Shown in pieces: positions 18,123 to 26,307 of a DNA stretch of 64,000 nt (the first letter of the stretch is position 1; every line of letters begins with the position of its first letter). A model generated the notes under the pieces. That model made no database searches. It was not told the DNA's origin and saw only the letters and a list, made by a program, of their open reading frames with translations. Source of the DNA: Actinomycetota bacterium (GTDB lineage: Bacteria; Actinomycetota; Acidimicrobiia; Acidimicrobiales; Ilumatobacteraceae). A program made the translations under genes and the position numbers. The DNA lies in the NCBI GenBank assembly GCA_030645495.1, contig JAUSLV010000018.1, positions 186,001 through 250,000 of the forward strand. The letters are read 5' to 3'.

Positions 18123-18490
18123 CCCCGATCGATCCTGCCGTCGCCGCGCATCTGGCCAGGTTCACCGGGCCGCAGGCGGCCACGCTCATGCACTTGCGCG
18201 ACACGTTGCGGGCGCTGCTGCCCACGGCGGTGGAGTGCATCAAGTACGGCATGCCGTGCTTCACGGTGGACGGCAAGGCGGTGGCGGGCTACGACGGCTT
18301 CAAGCAGCATTGCTCGTACTTCCCGCACAGCGGCAGCGCGCTGGCGCGCGTGGCCGACATTCCTACGTGGGCCACGACCGACAAGGGCACGTTGCGCTTC
18401 CCGATCGATCGCCAGCTGCCCAAGTCGTTGGTGAAGGCACTGGTGCGCGCTCGGCTGGACGAGATCGCCGAAGCTGCTCGCGCCAACTAA
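18119..18490 (+). CDS. DUF1801 (YdhG/frataxin-like fold) protein
   Basis: A 123-residue DUF1801 protein. Family marks include LRDTLRALLPTAVECIKYGMPCFTVDGK, then AGYDGFKQHCSYFPHSGSAL and TLRFPIDRQLPKSLVKALVRARLDEI. The fold is frataxin-like and Bacillus YdhG has been discussed as an iron chaperone, but activity is unproven for most members. The GTG start gives a 4-base overlap with the DUF4287 gene, an arrangement that mirrors fused versions elsewhere. It converges on the CBS gene with 9 bases between stops. Confidence 0.88.
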   Translation: MTPIDPAVAAHLARFTGPQAATLMHLRDTLRALLPTAVECIKYGMPCFTVDGKAVAGYDGFKQHCSYFPHSGSALARVADIPTWATTDKGTLRFPIDRQLPKSLVKALVRARLDEIAEAARAN

Positions 18491-18499
18491 TGCCAAGAA

Positions 18500-18913
18500 T
18501 CAGGTGATGTAGGCGTCGAGCACGTCGCGCATCGAGAGGATGCCCACCAGCCCGTCGTCGCCGCGAACGAGGACGTGGCGCACGTAGTCCTCCATCATCT
18601 CCTCGGCTGCGTCGCCGATCGTGTTGCCCGCGTCGATCCAGATCAGCGTGGTGGTGCCGACGTCGATGGCGAGCGTGCCGTCGGGGTCGCGTCCCTCGGC
18701 GACAGCACGCACCACGTCGCGCTCGGACACCAGCCCGGCGACAACATCGGCCGTGCCGATCACGAGCACGCCGACGCTGGCACGGGAGAGTTCGGCGGCC
18801 GCCTCGCGCACGGATGCTGTGACGGCGATGGTGACCACCTCGCTCGTGAGATAGGTCTGTACCGATGCCTCGGGCCCGTGGAACGGTGCTGCGCTCGGAT
18901 CGCTACCAGTCAT
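18500..18913 (-). CDS. Tandem CBS-domain protein
   Basis: A 137-residue protein made of two CBS domains forming one Bateman module. Each repeat ends with the usual glycine-strand-aspartate pattern: VAGLVSERDVVRAVAEG and LVGILSMRDVLDAYIT. Such stand-alone modules bind adenine nucleotides and sense energy or signal state. The ATG at 18913 is preferred to one 27 bases further upstream because AGGAG lies 7 bases before it, one of the clear Shine-Dalgarno sites in this window. It follows the propeller lipoprotein gene by 65 bases on the same strand. Confidence 0.9.
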   Translation of the reverse strand: MTGSDPSAAPFHGPEASVQTYLTSEVVTIAVTASVREAAAELSRASVGVLVIGTADVVAGLVSERDVVRAVAEGRDPDGTLAIDVGTTTLIWIDAGNTIGDAAEEMMEDYVRHVLVRGDDGLVGILSMRDVLDAYIT

Positions 18914-18978
18914 GGCGACACTCCTGTGTTCGACCTCCATGGTGCCAGCACGGAGGTCGCTTCACTCTGTGCCGTTCG

Positions 18979-19950
18979 TCAGGGCAGCCACACCGGCACG
19001 CCGTCGTCGGCGCCGTTCGCCGTGATGGCCTTCGCTCCGGTGCCGTCGGCGTTCATCACGTAGATCTCGAACGTGGTGTAATCGGCCGTGTCGCCGCCGT
19101 CGAACGCGATGCGGCCGCCGTCGGAAGACCACGACGGGTAGGCGTGGTGGAGGGGGTCGGAGGTGAGTGCGTGCTGGTCGGTGCCGTCGGCATTCATCAC
19201 ATAGATCTGGCCGTGCGCTCCATCGTCGCGGGTGGACATGAAGGCGATCCTCGTACCGTCGGGCGACCACGCCGGTTGGTCGTTCTCGCCGCCCGCGTCG
19301 GTCAGTGCCAGCAACCCACTGCCGTCGGCGTTGATCACGTAGATGTCGGTGCCCTCGAAATCCTGCACGGCGAATGCCAGCTTGGTGCCATCGGGCGAGA
19401 AGGCGGCGCTGTACTCGTCGTTGTCGCGCGGCGTCAGCTTCACGACGTTGGTGCCGTCGGCGTTCATCACGTACAGCAGGAACGGGTATGGGCCCGGGGC
19501 CTTCGTGTCGTACACGATCTTCGTGCCATCGGGCGACCATGAAGGCGATTGTGCGCGACCGTCGGCAGACACCTGCACCTCGCCCGTGCCGTCGGCGTTG
19601 ACGACGAACAAGCCTTGGTGGCCCTCGGTGTCGGAGGAGAACACGATCTTGGCTCCATCGGGCGACCACGAAGGGTGGAGGTGTGAGTTCGGGCCGCTCG
19701 TGATCGCGTGTGCGTCGGTGCCGTCGGCGTTCACCACCCACAGTTGGAACACGCCCGGCTGGCCCTCGTCGGAGATGTACAACAGCTGCGCCGCGTCGGG
19801 CGAGAGCGTCGTGGTGGTGCTCTCGGCGATGGTGCTCTCGGCGGCATCGGTAGTGGAGGCGGCTGTCGAGCCTGACGACGTGCTGTCGTCGGAACACGCG
19901 ACCAGCACAAGCCCGGTGACGGCCACGGTGAGGACGATGCGACGGATCAT
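18979..19950 (-). CDS. TolB-like beta-propeller lipoprotein
   Basis: A 323-residue secreted lipoprotein. A signal peptide with lipobox LVAC (Cys19) is followed by a Ser/Thr-rich linker and about six WD40-like PD40 repeats, each with the pattern VMNADGT...PSWSPDGTKIVF. The propeller resembles the TolB C-terminal domain and probably mediates protein-protein contact on the outer face of the membrane. No enzymatic domain is attached. The ATG at 19950 has GGAG 5 bases upstream, so it is translated from a leadered mRNA. Confidence 0.88.
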   Translation of the reverse strand: MIRRIVLTVAVTGLVLVACSDDSTSSGSTAASTTDAAESTIAESTTTTLSPDAAQLLYISDEGQPGVFQLWVVNADGTDAHAITSGPNSHLHPSWSPDGAKIVFSSDTEGHQGLFVVNADGTGEVQVSADGRAQSPSWSPDGTKIVYDTKAPGPYPFLLYVMNADGTNVVKLTPRDNDEYSAAFSPDGTKLAFAVQDFEGTDIYVINADGSGLLALTDAGGENDQPAWSPDGTRIAFMSTRDDGAHGQIYVMNADGTDQHALTSDPLHHAYPSWSSDGGRIAFDGGDTADYTTFEIYVMNADGTGAKAITANGADDGVPVWLP

Positions 19951-20025
19951 GTGAGCTCCGATTCCGAACAGTTCGTCGAAAGAGTAGCCGCCGAGGCCGA
20001 ACGGGTCGCGTGGCCGCGTGGTGGC

Positions 20026-20670
20026 TCAGCCCGCTGGCGGCACGAACTGGCTGGCGTCGGCGGTGTCGGCGTAGAGCGCGAGCGTGATCAGCAGGTCGCC
20101 GTCGTCCATCTTGGCCAGCACGCCACTGTCGAGCGCGCAGTACACCGCGGTGCCGCCCGCCAACGGCACGTTGACGCACGTGGCCGATTGCCCGGCGAAG
20201 ATCTCGGTGTGGGCCTCGCTGGGCCCGATCTTGGCCGCGTTATCGCGGCGCAGGCGGGTGGCCGGCTCGGCGGCGTAGAAGTCGATCGTGGCCAGCGTGT
20301 CGCTGATCCGTGCCGGATCGAGGCCGTTGATGCACGGTGCCGACAGGTCGACGGTGCAGGTGCTCTGGCGGGCCTGCGTGTCGATGTAGTGGACGTTGCC
20401 GATGTTGATGCTGCGTTGGCCCGCGTCGAGCACCACGACAGCCGAACGGGTGACGTTGCCGTACTTGGTGAGGATCGAGTACCCCGCCGACACGGGCCCG
20501 TCGGTGACTGCATCCAGCTTGGTGAGCACCGCGTCGATGTTGGCGTCGCCGGTGAGGCTGCCCGCGGTGTACGGGTCGTCCTCGAAGTGGGGGCGCTTGC
20601 CGGTGAAACACCCGGCCAACAGGAGGCCGGGAAGCAGGAGGATGAGCGCACGTGCGCCGCGACGAGACAT
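20026..20670 (-). CDS. Lipoprotein of unknown function
   Basis: A 214-residue protein starting at ATG 20670, with TAGTGT 8 bases upstream; a GTG four codons earlier (20682) is the alternative. The N-terminus (SRRGARALILLLPGLLLAGC) is a lipoprotein signal with lipobox LAGC. The mature part has four further cysteines (in STCTVDLSAPCING, SATCVNVP, VYCALDSG) that could form two disulfides outside the membrane. I recognise no family. It lies upstream of the propeller lipoprotein on the same strand with a 75-base gap. Confidence 0.75.
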   Translation of the reverse strand: MSRRGARALILLLPGLLLAGCFTGKRPHFEDDPYTAGSLTGDANIDAVLTKLDAVTDGPVSAGYSILTKYGNVTRSAVVVLDAGQRSINIGNVHYIDTQARQSTCTVDLSAPCINGLDPARISDTLATIDFYAAEPATRLRRDNAAKIGPSEAHTEIFAGQSATCVNVPLAGGTAVYCALDSGVLAKMDDGDLLITLALYADTADASQFVPPAG

Positions 20671-20759
20671 CGGCGCAGACACTACGGCGTACGGCTGGTG
20701 ACCGGGCGCCTCGCGGGTGGTTTCGCTCGCCGACCCTTCGCCCCCGTAACCTTCGGGTC

Positions 20760-21611
20760 GTGATTCGACTCGATGCCGCCACGGTGCTGCTGCAGTGGTC
20801 GGCCGGTGGCCTGCTGTTCCTGTGGTTCACCACCCGCCGCCGCGAGGTCGGCCTCGGCTACGGCTGGCTGTTGCGCGGCACGTACCTGCTGTTGGCTGCC
20901 GGCGCTGCTGCGTTGGGCTTCCATTTCGACACCGTGCCCGGGCGCGAGGCGGCCTCCATCGGCGTTGCTGTCGCTGCGCTGTTCGCGCTCGTGGTGTCGA
21001 TCGTGCGCCGCAAGGCGGGCGTGTCGGGGCAGGTCGACGAGCACGACCGTCGCTCGGCCCGCATCTCCGAGATGACCGGTATCGAGCGTGAGGTGGGCGA
21101 ACGCACGGCTGGGCCCGAGTTCAATCCGCGGCTCGACCTGATCGCCCCGGCGCTGGGTGCCGTGGGTCTCGTGGCTGCCGCGATCGATGCCGGCGGCAAC
21201 GTGTGGGTGTCGCTGCTGCGGGCCTTCGCCGGCGCGGCATTCCTGGGCGCGATCAGCGATGCGATGCTGCTGGGCCACTGGTACCTCGTGCAGCCCGGCC
21301 TGCCGCGCCGCCACGTGAACGAACTGGTGAACGCGCTGGGCTGGGTGTGGCCGTTCGAGATCATCTCGCTGCTGTTGCCCACGGGCATGGTGTCGGTGTG
21401 GAACGGCAGCATCGACGACGGCTGGAGCGGCCAACTCGGCTGGTTCTGGGCCGCCTGCGCGCTGGGCACGATCGTTCTGGTGTGGGTCACCCGCATGGCG
21501 CTGAAGGAGCGCTACTACTCGGCCGTGATGGCGGCCACCGGCCTGCTGTACCTGGCCATCCTGACGGCGTTCGGCACCGACCTGGTGGCCCGCGCCGTGC
21601 TCAGCGGCTGA
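20760..21611 (+). CDS. Polytopic membrane protein of unknown function
   Basis: A 283-residue membrane protein with about eight hydrophobic spans: three in the first 90 residues, then a cytoplasmic-looking charged loop (DEHDRRSARISEMTGIEREVGERT, broken here for length), then five more. Conserved-looking polar residues in the membrane part include LLGHWYLVQPGLPRRHVNEL. The GTG start at 20760 is supported by TAACCT ending 7 bases before it. I do not recognise a family. It stands alone, divergent from the lipoprotein at 20670 and upstream of a sigma factor gene. Confidence 0.72.
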   Translation: MIRLDAATVLLQWSAGGLLFLWFTTRRREVGLGYGWLLRGTYLLLAAGAAALGFHFDTVPGREAASIGVAVAALFALVVSIVRRKAGVSGQVDEHDRRSARISEMTGIEREVGERTAGPEFNPRLDLIAPALGAVGLVAAAIDAGGNVWVSLLRAFAGAAFLGAISDAMLLGHWYLVQPGLPRRHVNELVNALGWVWPFEIISLLLPTGMVSVWNGSIDDGWSGQLGWFWAACALGTIVLVWVTRMALKERYYSAVMAATGLLYLAILTAFGTDLVARAVLSG

Positions 21612-21705
21612 CCGGTTCTGCGCGGGAGATTCCCTGAGAGAACTCCGTCGCTGGCGGGTTTGGTGAGGTGTGATGATCGAACACGTCGCCCAACCAGGAG
21701 CACCG

Positions 21706-22164
21706 ATGCAGTTCGGCACCTTCGTGCACGACCACGGTGAGCGCATACGGCGAGCCCTGGTCGCGTACTACGGGGTCGAGGTCGGTGGCGAGGCGGCCGA
21801 CGAGGCGCTGGCCGTCGCCTGGGAACGGTGGGCCTCGCTGGCAGGCATGGACAACCCGGCGGGCTACGTCTACCGCATCGGGCAGTCCAAGGCGCGCCCG
21901 CACGTGCGGTGGTTCGCGCGAAGGCGGCTGTTTCCCGACAGCGAGCCGGTGATGTCCGTCGCCGACCCCGCAGCGCTTCTCGACCTCGTACGCGCCCTGG
22001 AGCGGCTGAGCGCGGATCAGCGCTCGGCGGTGATGCTGGTGAAGAGCTACGGGTACTCGCACCGCGAGGTGGCCGCTCTGCTCGACGTCTCCGAATCCGT
22101 CGTCAACAACCTCGTCCACCGTGGGGTCACGCGACTCCGCACACTCTTGGAGGTGCACTCATGA
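21706..22164 (+). CDS. ECF-type RNA polymerase sigma factor (SigE-like)
   Basis: A 152-residue sigma-70 family factor. Region 2 is at about residues 20-75 (DEALAVAWERWASLAGMDNPAGYVYRI), and region 4 at 100-150 with the helix-turn-helix YSHREVAALLDVSESVVNNLVHRGVTRLR. The ATG at 21706 is chosen over ATG 21673 because AGGAG lies 5 bases upstream. The stop overlaps the next gene as ATGA. The neighbour is a single-span membrane protein, the usual position of an anti-sigma factor. A second sigma factor with a membrane partner lies at 25687-26220, of the same general build. Confidence 0.88.
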   Translation: MQFGTFVHDHGERIRRALVAYYGVEVGGEAADEALAVAWERWASLAGMDNPAGYVYRIGQSKARPHVRWFARRRLFPDSEPVMSVADPAALLDLVRALERLSADQRSAVMLVKSYGYSHREVAALLDVSESVVNNLVHRGVTRLRTLLEVHS

Positions 22165-22793
22165 CCATCGACCTACTCTTGCGCGAGGCCGGCGAACACG
22201 TCGATCGGTTGGCGGCGAACCAGCGCAGTGCTGTTGCGGTTCGTCCCCCGGCCCACAAGCCGACCGCCAGGCTGCTCGCCGCCTGCGCGCTGACTGTGTT
22301 GGTGATCGGTGGGTTGGTCGCGTTGGCCATGCGCCCCGGGCCGTCGGTCGACCCGGTTTCGCCCACGTCCAGCGGCCCGCCCTCCGTGTTCGACAGCGGC
22401 GCGGACATGATCGTGTTCCTGAAGCACGGTGCCTCGCCCGAACAGGTGGCGTTCGTTCGCGATGCCCTCACCAGTCAGTCAGACGCGATCGACCCGAGCC
22501 GGGTGGAGTACCTCGATGTCGGGGCGTCGCTGTTGGAGGCGCGCCGTGTGCTCGCCAGCGACGCGGAGTTCGGGGCGCTGGCCCCCAACGTCCCCACGCT
22601 GTTCCGGCTGTACGCCGCGCCGGGCGCGACAGCGGCGCAACTCGACGAGCTGAAGCCCCTGTTCATGCTGCTGCCGAACGTGCAGGATGTGCGGCGCCCA
22701 GAGGACGACCAGCGGGCTGATTCCGTGCCCATGTCTCCCGACACCACCGATGTGGCAACACAACCGACGCTGGCCCCGCCCAGCACCTCCTGA
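22161..22793 (+). CDS. Membrane protein with FtsX-like extracellular domain, putative sigma regulator
   Basis: A 210-residue protein: a short cytoplasmic N-terminus (about 36 residues), one membrane span (about 37-56), a Pro/Ser linker, and an extracellular domain with the look of the FtsX ectodomain (MIVFLKHGASPEQVAFVRDAL, then VEYLDVGASLLEARRVLASDAEF, then PTLFRLYA). The C-terminal tail is Thr/Pro-rich. It overlaps the sigma factor gene as ATGA, so it is the likely membrane-side regulator of that factor. No ZAS-type zinc motif (HxxxCxxC) is present, so this would be an atypical anti-sigma factor. The FtsX likeness is by eye. Confidence 0.65.
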   Translation: MTIDLLLREAGEHVDRLAANQRSAVAVRPPAHKPTARLLAACALTVLVIGGLVALAMRPGPSVDPVSPTSSGPPSVFDSGADMIVFLKHGASPEQVAFVRDALTSQSDAIDPSRVEYLDVGASLLEARRVLASDAEFGALAPNVPTLFRLYAAPGATAAQLDELKPLFMLLPNVQDVRRPEDDQRADSVPMSPDTTDVATQPTLAPPSTS

Positions 22794-22849
22794 GTACAGC
22801 AACCCACACACCCCTGGTGAATCGCTCAGAACTCGGGCAGACTTGCGGC

Positions 22850-23722
22850 ATGCCCAGGCCTCTCTGGAGCGGGACCATCAGTTTCGGTCTCGTGGCCATC
22901 CCGATCAAGCTGTACAACGGCGTCAGCAAGAAGAGCGTCGCGTTCAACCAGCTCGACGACCGTTCGATGGCGCGCATCAAGCTGAAGAAGGTGTCGGCCG
23001 ACACCGGTGAGGACGTGCCCGACGAGCACATCGTCAAGGGCTACGAGATCAGCAAGGGTCGCTACGTGGTGGTCGACCCCGAAGAACTCGAGCCGTTCAT
23101 CCCCTCGGCCACGCGCAGCATCGAGCTGCAGGAGTTCGTGGATCTCGACCAGATCGACCCGGTGTACTTCGACGCGCAGTACATCGTCGCCCCCGACAAG
23201 ACACCCAAGCCGTACCTGCTGCTGGCCCGGGCGATGGAGGCCGCCAACAAGGTGGCTATCGGGCGGTTCGTGATGCGCGGCAAGCAGTACGTGGCCGCGC
23301 TGCGCTCGGTGGACGGCACCTTGGTGATGAGCACGATGGTGTACGCCGACGAGGTGGTGCCCACCAGCGCGATCGACGAACTCGCCACGCTCGACGGCGT
23401 GGAGGTGAGCGACAAGGAAGTGCTGATGGCCGAGGCGCTCGTGGCCTCGCTGTCCGCCGAGTTCGAACCCGCTCGCTACCGCGACGAATACCGCGAACAG
23501 GTGCTCGACCTGATCGAGCGCAAGGCCGCCGGCGAGCAGTTCGAGCTGCCGGCCGCCGCCACCTCGGCGCCCGCGGTGATCGACCTGATGGCTGCTCTGG
23601 AGGCCAGTGTGAAGGCAGCCAAGGCCGCTCGCGGCCGTCATCCGGCCGGTGGCCCCGAGGCCGTCGCTGCGGCGGTGGCGGCCGCGCCGGCGAAGCCCAA
23701 GCGCGTGCGCAAGAGCGCGTGA
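22850..23722 (+). CDS. ku: Bacterial Ku, end-binding protein of non-homologous end joining
   Basis: A 290-residue Ku homologue, which forms a homodimeric ring on DNA double-strand ends. The N-terminal core shows PLWSGTISFGLVAIPIKLYN and RIKLKKVSADTGEDVPDEHIVKGYEISKGRYVVV, then VDPVYFDAQYIV-like and PYLLLARAMEAANKVAIGRFVMRGKQ. The C-terminal extension is Lys/Ala-rich, as in Ku proteins that recruit LigD. The ATG at 22850 has CAGACT 6 bases upstream. The stop overlaps the next gene as GTGA. Located with the LigD polymerase gene, it forms a minimal repair operon. Confidence 0.96.
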   Translation: MPRPLWSGTISFGLVAIPIKLYNGVSKKSVAFNQLDDRSMARIKLKKVSADTGEDVPDEHIVKGYEISKGRYVVVDPEELEPFIPSATRSIELQEFVDLDQIDPVYFDAQYIVAPDKTPKPYLLLARAMEAANKVAIGRFVMRGKQYVAALRSVDGTLVMSTMVYADEVVPTSAIDELATLDGVEVSDKEVLMAEALVASLSAEFEPARYRDEYREQVLDLIERKAAGEQFELPAAATSAPAVIDLMAALEASVKAAKAARGRHPAGGPEAVAAAVAAAPAKPKRVRKSA

Positions 23723-24615
23723 GCGACCGCACTGTCGTCCACATCGCCGGGCGCGAACTCAGCGTCAGCAACCTGCACAAGGTGCTGTACCCCGCGGCAG
23801 GCACCACCAAGGCCGAGATCATCGAGTACTACGCGCGCATCGCCCCGGTGATGGTGCCGCACCTCACCGGCCGGTGCATCACGTTCAAGCGCTTCCCCGA
23901 CGGCGTGGAGAAGGACGGCTTCTTCGAGAAGCGCTGCCCGAAGCACCGACCCGAGTGGGTGGACGTCGCCATCGGACCCGGCGATCGCAACGGCAACATC
24001 GGCTACTGCCGCATCGACGAGGCCGCCGCGCTGGTGTGGGCAGCGAACATGGCCGCGCTGGAGATCCATGTGCCGATGTCGCTGGCCGCCGACCTGGAGA
24101 CGCCGCGGGCTGTCGTGTTCGACTTCGACCCGGGCGCGCCGGCGGCGATGAAGGAGTGCTGCGAGATCGCGCTGATGGTGCACGAGGTGTTGGCCGCCGT
24201 CGGGTTGCAGAGCTTCCCGAAGACGTCGGGCTCGAAGGGCCTGCAGCTGTACGTGCCGCTGAACACGCCGTGCACGCACGAGAAGGCCTCCGACTTCGCG
24301 CTCGCTGTGGGCCAACTGCTGGAACACCAACACCGCGACCGGGTCACCACCACGATGGCCAAGGCTGTGCGCCCGGGGAAGATCTTCGTGGACTGGAGCC
24401 AGAACGCCCGGTTCAAGACCACGATCGGCGTGTACTCCATGCGCGCCCGCCCCGAGCCCACCTGCAGCACACCCGTCACCTGGGAGGAAGTGGGCGAGTG
24501 CGCCGCAGGTGGGCCCGAACTGCGCTTCACCTGGAGCGACGTGCTGGCCAGGGTGGAAGCGCACGGCGACCTGTTCGCCCCCGTGCTGACCCTGCAGCAG
24601 GCGCTGCCGGGCTGA
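23719..24615 (+). CDS. Stand-alone LigD polymerase domain (primase-like NHEJ polymerase)
   Basis: A 298-residue DNA polymerase/primase of the LigD PolDom family, which fills ends during non-homologous end joining and prefers ribonucleotides. Catalytic aspartates lie in VVFDFDPGAP; other family marks are CITFKRFPDGV, SFPKTSGSKGLQLYVPL and AKAVRPGKIFVDWSQN. Only the polymerase domain is encoded; there is no ligase or phosphoesterase domain, so the ATP-dependent ligase must come from another gene outside the window. GTG 23719 overlaps the Ku stop by four bases. Confidence 0.93.
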   Translation: MSDRTVVHIAGRELSVSNLHKVLYPAAGTTKAEIIEYYARIAPVMVPHLTGRCITFKRFPDGVEKDGFFEKRCPKHRPEWVDVAIGPGDRNGNIGYCRIDEAAALVWAANMAALEIHVPMSLAADLETPRAVVFDFDPGAPAAMKECCEIALMVHEVLAAVGLQSFPKTSGSKGLQLYVPLNTPCTHEKASDFALAVGQLLEHQHRDRVTTTMAKAVRPGKIFVDWSQNARFKTTIGVYSMRARPEPTCSTPVTWEEVGECAAGGPELRFTWSDVLARVEAHGDLFAPVLTLQQALPG

Positions 24616-24619
24616 GCGG

Positions 24620-25690
24620 TCAGCCCGTGGTGGTGGGTTCGAGCGTGAGTGTGCTGTGCGTGTTCGGGTAGTTGAACACCGGCAGCATCTCGTCCCGCGA
24701 GTAGTCCTCTGGCGACTTGCCATCCATGCCCCACACGTACACGCGGTCGCCCTTGCCCACGATTTCGGGGAAGTAGTCGGCGATCCATTGCGGGATGCGG
24801 ACTGCACCGTGCGAGGCGGGCTGCCTGGGCACCTGGTCGGCGCCGTGCACGGCGATGCCGTAGTTGAAGTACACCGGCTTCCACATGCCACCCAGCGAGG
24901 TGAGGCGCTCGCCCGGGTAGCGACGGTAGAACAAGAAGATGCCACCAGGGGTGCGCGAGACGCCGCACTCGTCCTTCAGGATCGGCGGATCGATCTTGAT
25001 GCCGAGGTCGTCGGTGTCCTGGGTGAACACCTCGCACCACTCCTCGCCGCTGCCCGACGAGATGTGCGTGATGAGGGTGGGCTTGTCGTTGGTGAACAGG
25101 ATCGCGGCCTGCAGCGGCAGGTAGATCTCCATGTGCGTGTCGTCGGGTTCGCTGCGGCGGGGCTCGAAGGCGCCCACGCTCTGGATCTGCTGCCACAGGT
25201 CGTCGGTGACGACGCCGCTCTGCATGGCGTAGGGCGTGCCGTTGGCGAGCCCTTCGAATGCCCACACGGCCATCTCGGTGCCGGGGCCGAACGTGCCATC
25301 GGCGGGGCCCGGGTCGAACCCGAGTTCCTTCAGGCGGGTCTGCAGTGCGGCCACTTCGGCGCCTTTGGAACCACGCTGCAGCGGCGCGGTCAAGTGCGTG
25401 GTGGGGCCGGCGGTGATCGGCGGCCGCTGGCTGGTTTCCTCGGGTGCCGTCTCGGTGGAGCCGATGGGTGCGAGATGATCCCCCGCGGGGTCGTTGTCGG
25501 CGAGCACCAACGCCACAAGGCCACCCGCCACGGCGATGCCGCCGACACCGATGGCAATGCGCGTGCGCTGATGGCGCTGGACGGCGCGGCGACGCACTGT
25601 CGCCAGAGAGCCGGAGGGCAGCGAGACACCTCCTGCACGCGATGCCAACCGGGTGGCGAGCAGGTCGGACGTGGGATCGAGGTCGTTCAT
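24620..25690 (-). CDS. L,D-transpeptidase-like protein with peptidoglycan-binding domain, catalytic Cys replaced by Ala
   Basis: A 356-residue protein. A cytoplasmic N-terminus of about 45 residues precedes a single span (46-63), a linker, a PG_binding_1 domain (about 104-172: GSKGAEVAALQTRLKELGF, DGTFGPGTEMAV) and a YkuD-type domain (about 185-325). The YkuD active motif normally reads SHGC; here residues 293-296 are SHGA, with codon GCA at 24803-24805, although His282 and His294 are kept. It should therefore bind but not cross-link peptidoglycan. Its ATG overlaps the stop of the sigma factor gene as ATGA, which makes a wall-sensing anti-sigma role plausible. Confidence 0.85.
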   Translation of the reverse strand: MNDLDPTSDLLATRLASRAGGVSLPSGSLATVRRRAVQRHQRTRIAIGVGGIAVAGGLVALVLADNDPAGDHLAPIGSTETAPEETSQRPPITAGPTTHLTAPLQRGSKGAEVAALQTRLKELGFDPGPADGTFGPGTEMAVWAFEGLANGTPYAMQSGVVTDDLWQQIQSVGAFEPRRSEPDDTHMEIYLPLQAAILFTNDKPTLITHISSGSGEEWCEVFTQDTDDLGIKIDPPILKDECGVSRTPGGIFLFYRRYPGERLTSLGGMWKPVYFNYGIAVHGADQVPRQPASHGAVRIPQWIADYFPEIVGKGDRVYVWGMDGKSPEDYSRDEMLPVFNYPNTHSTLTLEPTTTG

Positions 25691-26220
25691 CGGTCGGTCT
25701 CCTTCGGGTCGAGGTGGGCGAGCGTGGTGGACAGCTGGTCGACCGCCCGTGACAGCCGGCTCTTGACGGTTCCCGGGCGCAACCGCAGTGCCTCTGCGGT
25801 CTGCGCCTCCGAGAGGCCGAGCAGCAGCCGGCACACCACCACCGATCGTTGTGCGAGGGGCAGTGCGGCAAGCGCCGCGTCGATGCTCGGGTCGGTGGTA
25901 TCGGCGTCGACGGAGCTAGCCGCGCTGGCCAGCCAGATGGGTGGACGCCGGCGCACCCGCTTGCCGATCGAGCGGCTCCAATTCAGCCCGACCCGGTACA
26001 CCCAGGCGCTCGGGTGGGGCATCTCGCTCACCTGTGGCCAGCGCTGCAACGCCCGCGCCATCGCCTCGTCCACCGCCTCGGCAGCGAGTTGCGCATTTCC
26101 GATCGTCATCGCCAACGCCCGCCCGATCGGGTCGCGGCGCTCCAGCCAGAACTCCTCGAACGTCGGCACCGCCGGCACCGCCGGTGCCCCCGCTGTCGTT
26201 GCCCCGCTGTCGGCGATCAT
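25687..26220 (-). CDS. ECF-type RNA polymerase sigma factor
   Basis: A 177-residue sigma-70 family factor: region 2 at about 15-80 (FEEFWLERRDPIGRALAMT, HPSAWVYRVGLNWS) and region 4 at about 110-165 (LPLAQRSVVVCRLLLGLSEAQTAEALRLRPGTVKSRLSRA). The ATG at 26220 is chosen over ATGs at 26226 and 26277 because TAGGGT (26233-26228) ends 7 bases before it. It is translationally coupled to the YkuD-like membrane protein. Together they resemble a cell-wall stress unit. Confidence 0.88.
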   Translation of the reverse strand: MIADSGATTAGAPAVPAVPTFEEFWLERRDPIGRALAMTIGNAQLAAEAVDEAMARALQRWPQVSEMPHPSAWVYRVGLNWSRSIGKRVRRRPPIWLASAASSVDADTTDPSIDAALAALPLAQRSVVVCRLLLGLSEAQTAEALRLRPGTVKSRLSRAVDQLSTTLAHLDPKETDR

Positions 26221-26307
26221 CTTCATGACCCTAGAAACTTCTGAGGTCCGGGTTCGGTTCCATCCCGCTTCACACACTGCTCATACGCGTCTGGCAGCAT
26301 CTGCGGC

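Noticed and set aside
24620-25690. Active L,D-transpeptidase annotation
   Set aside because: The catalytic cysteine position is GCA (Ala) in SHGA, so an active enzyme is not supported; a sequencing error cannot be excluded.
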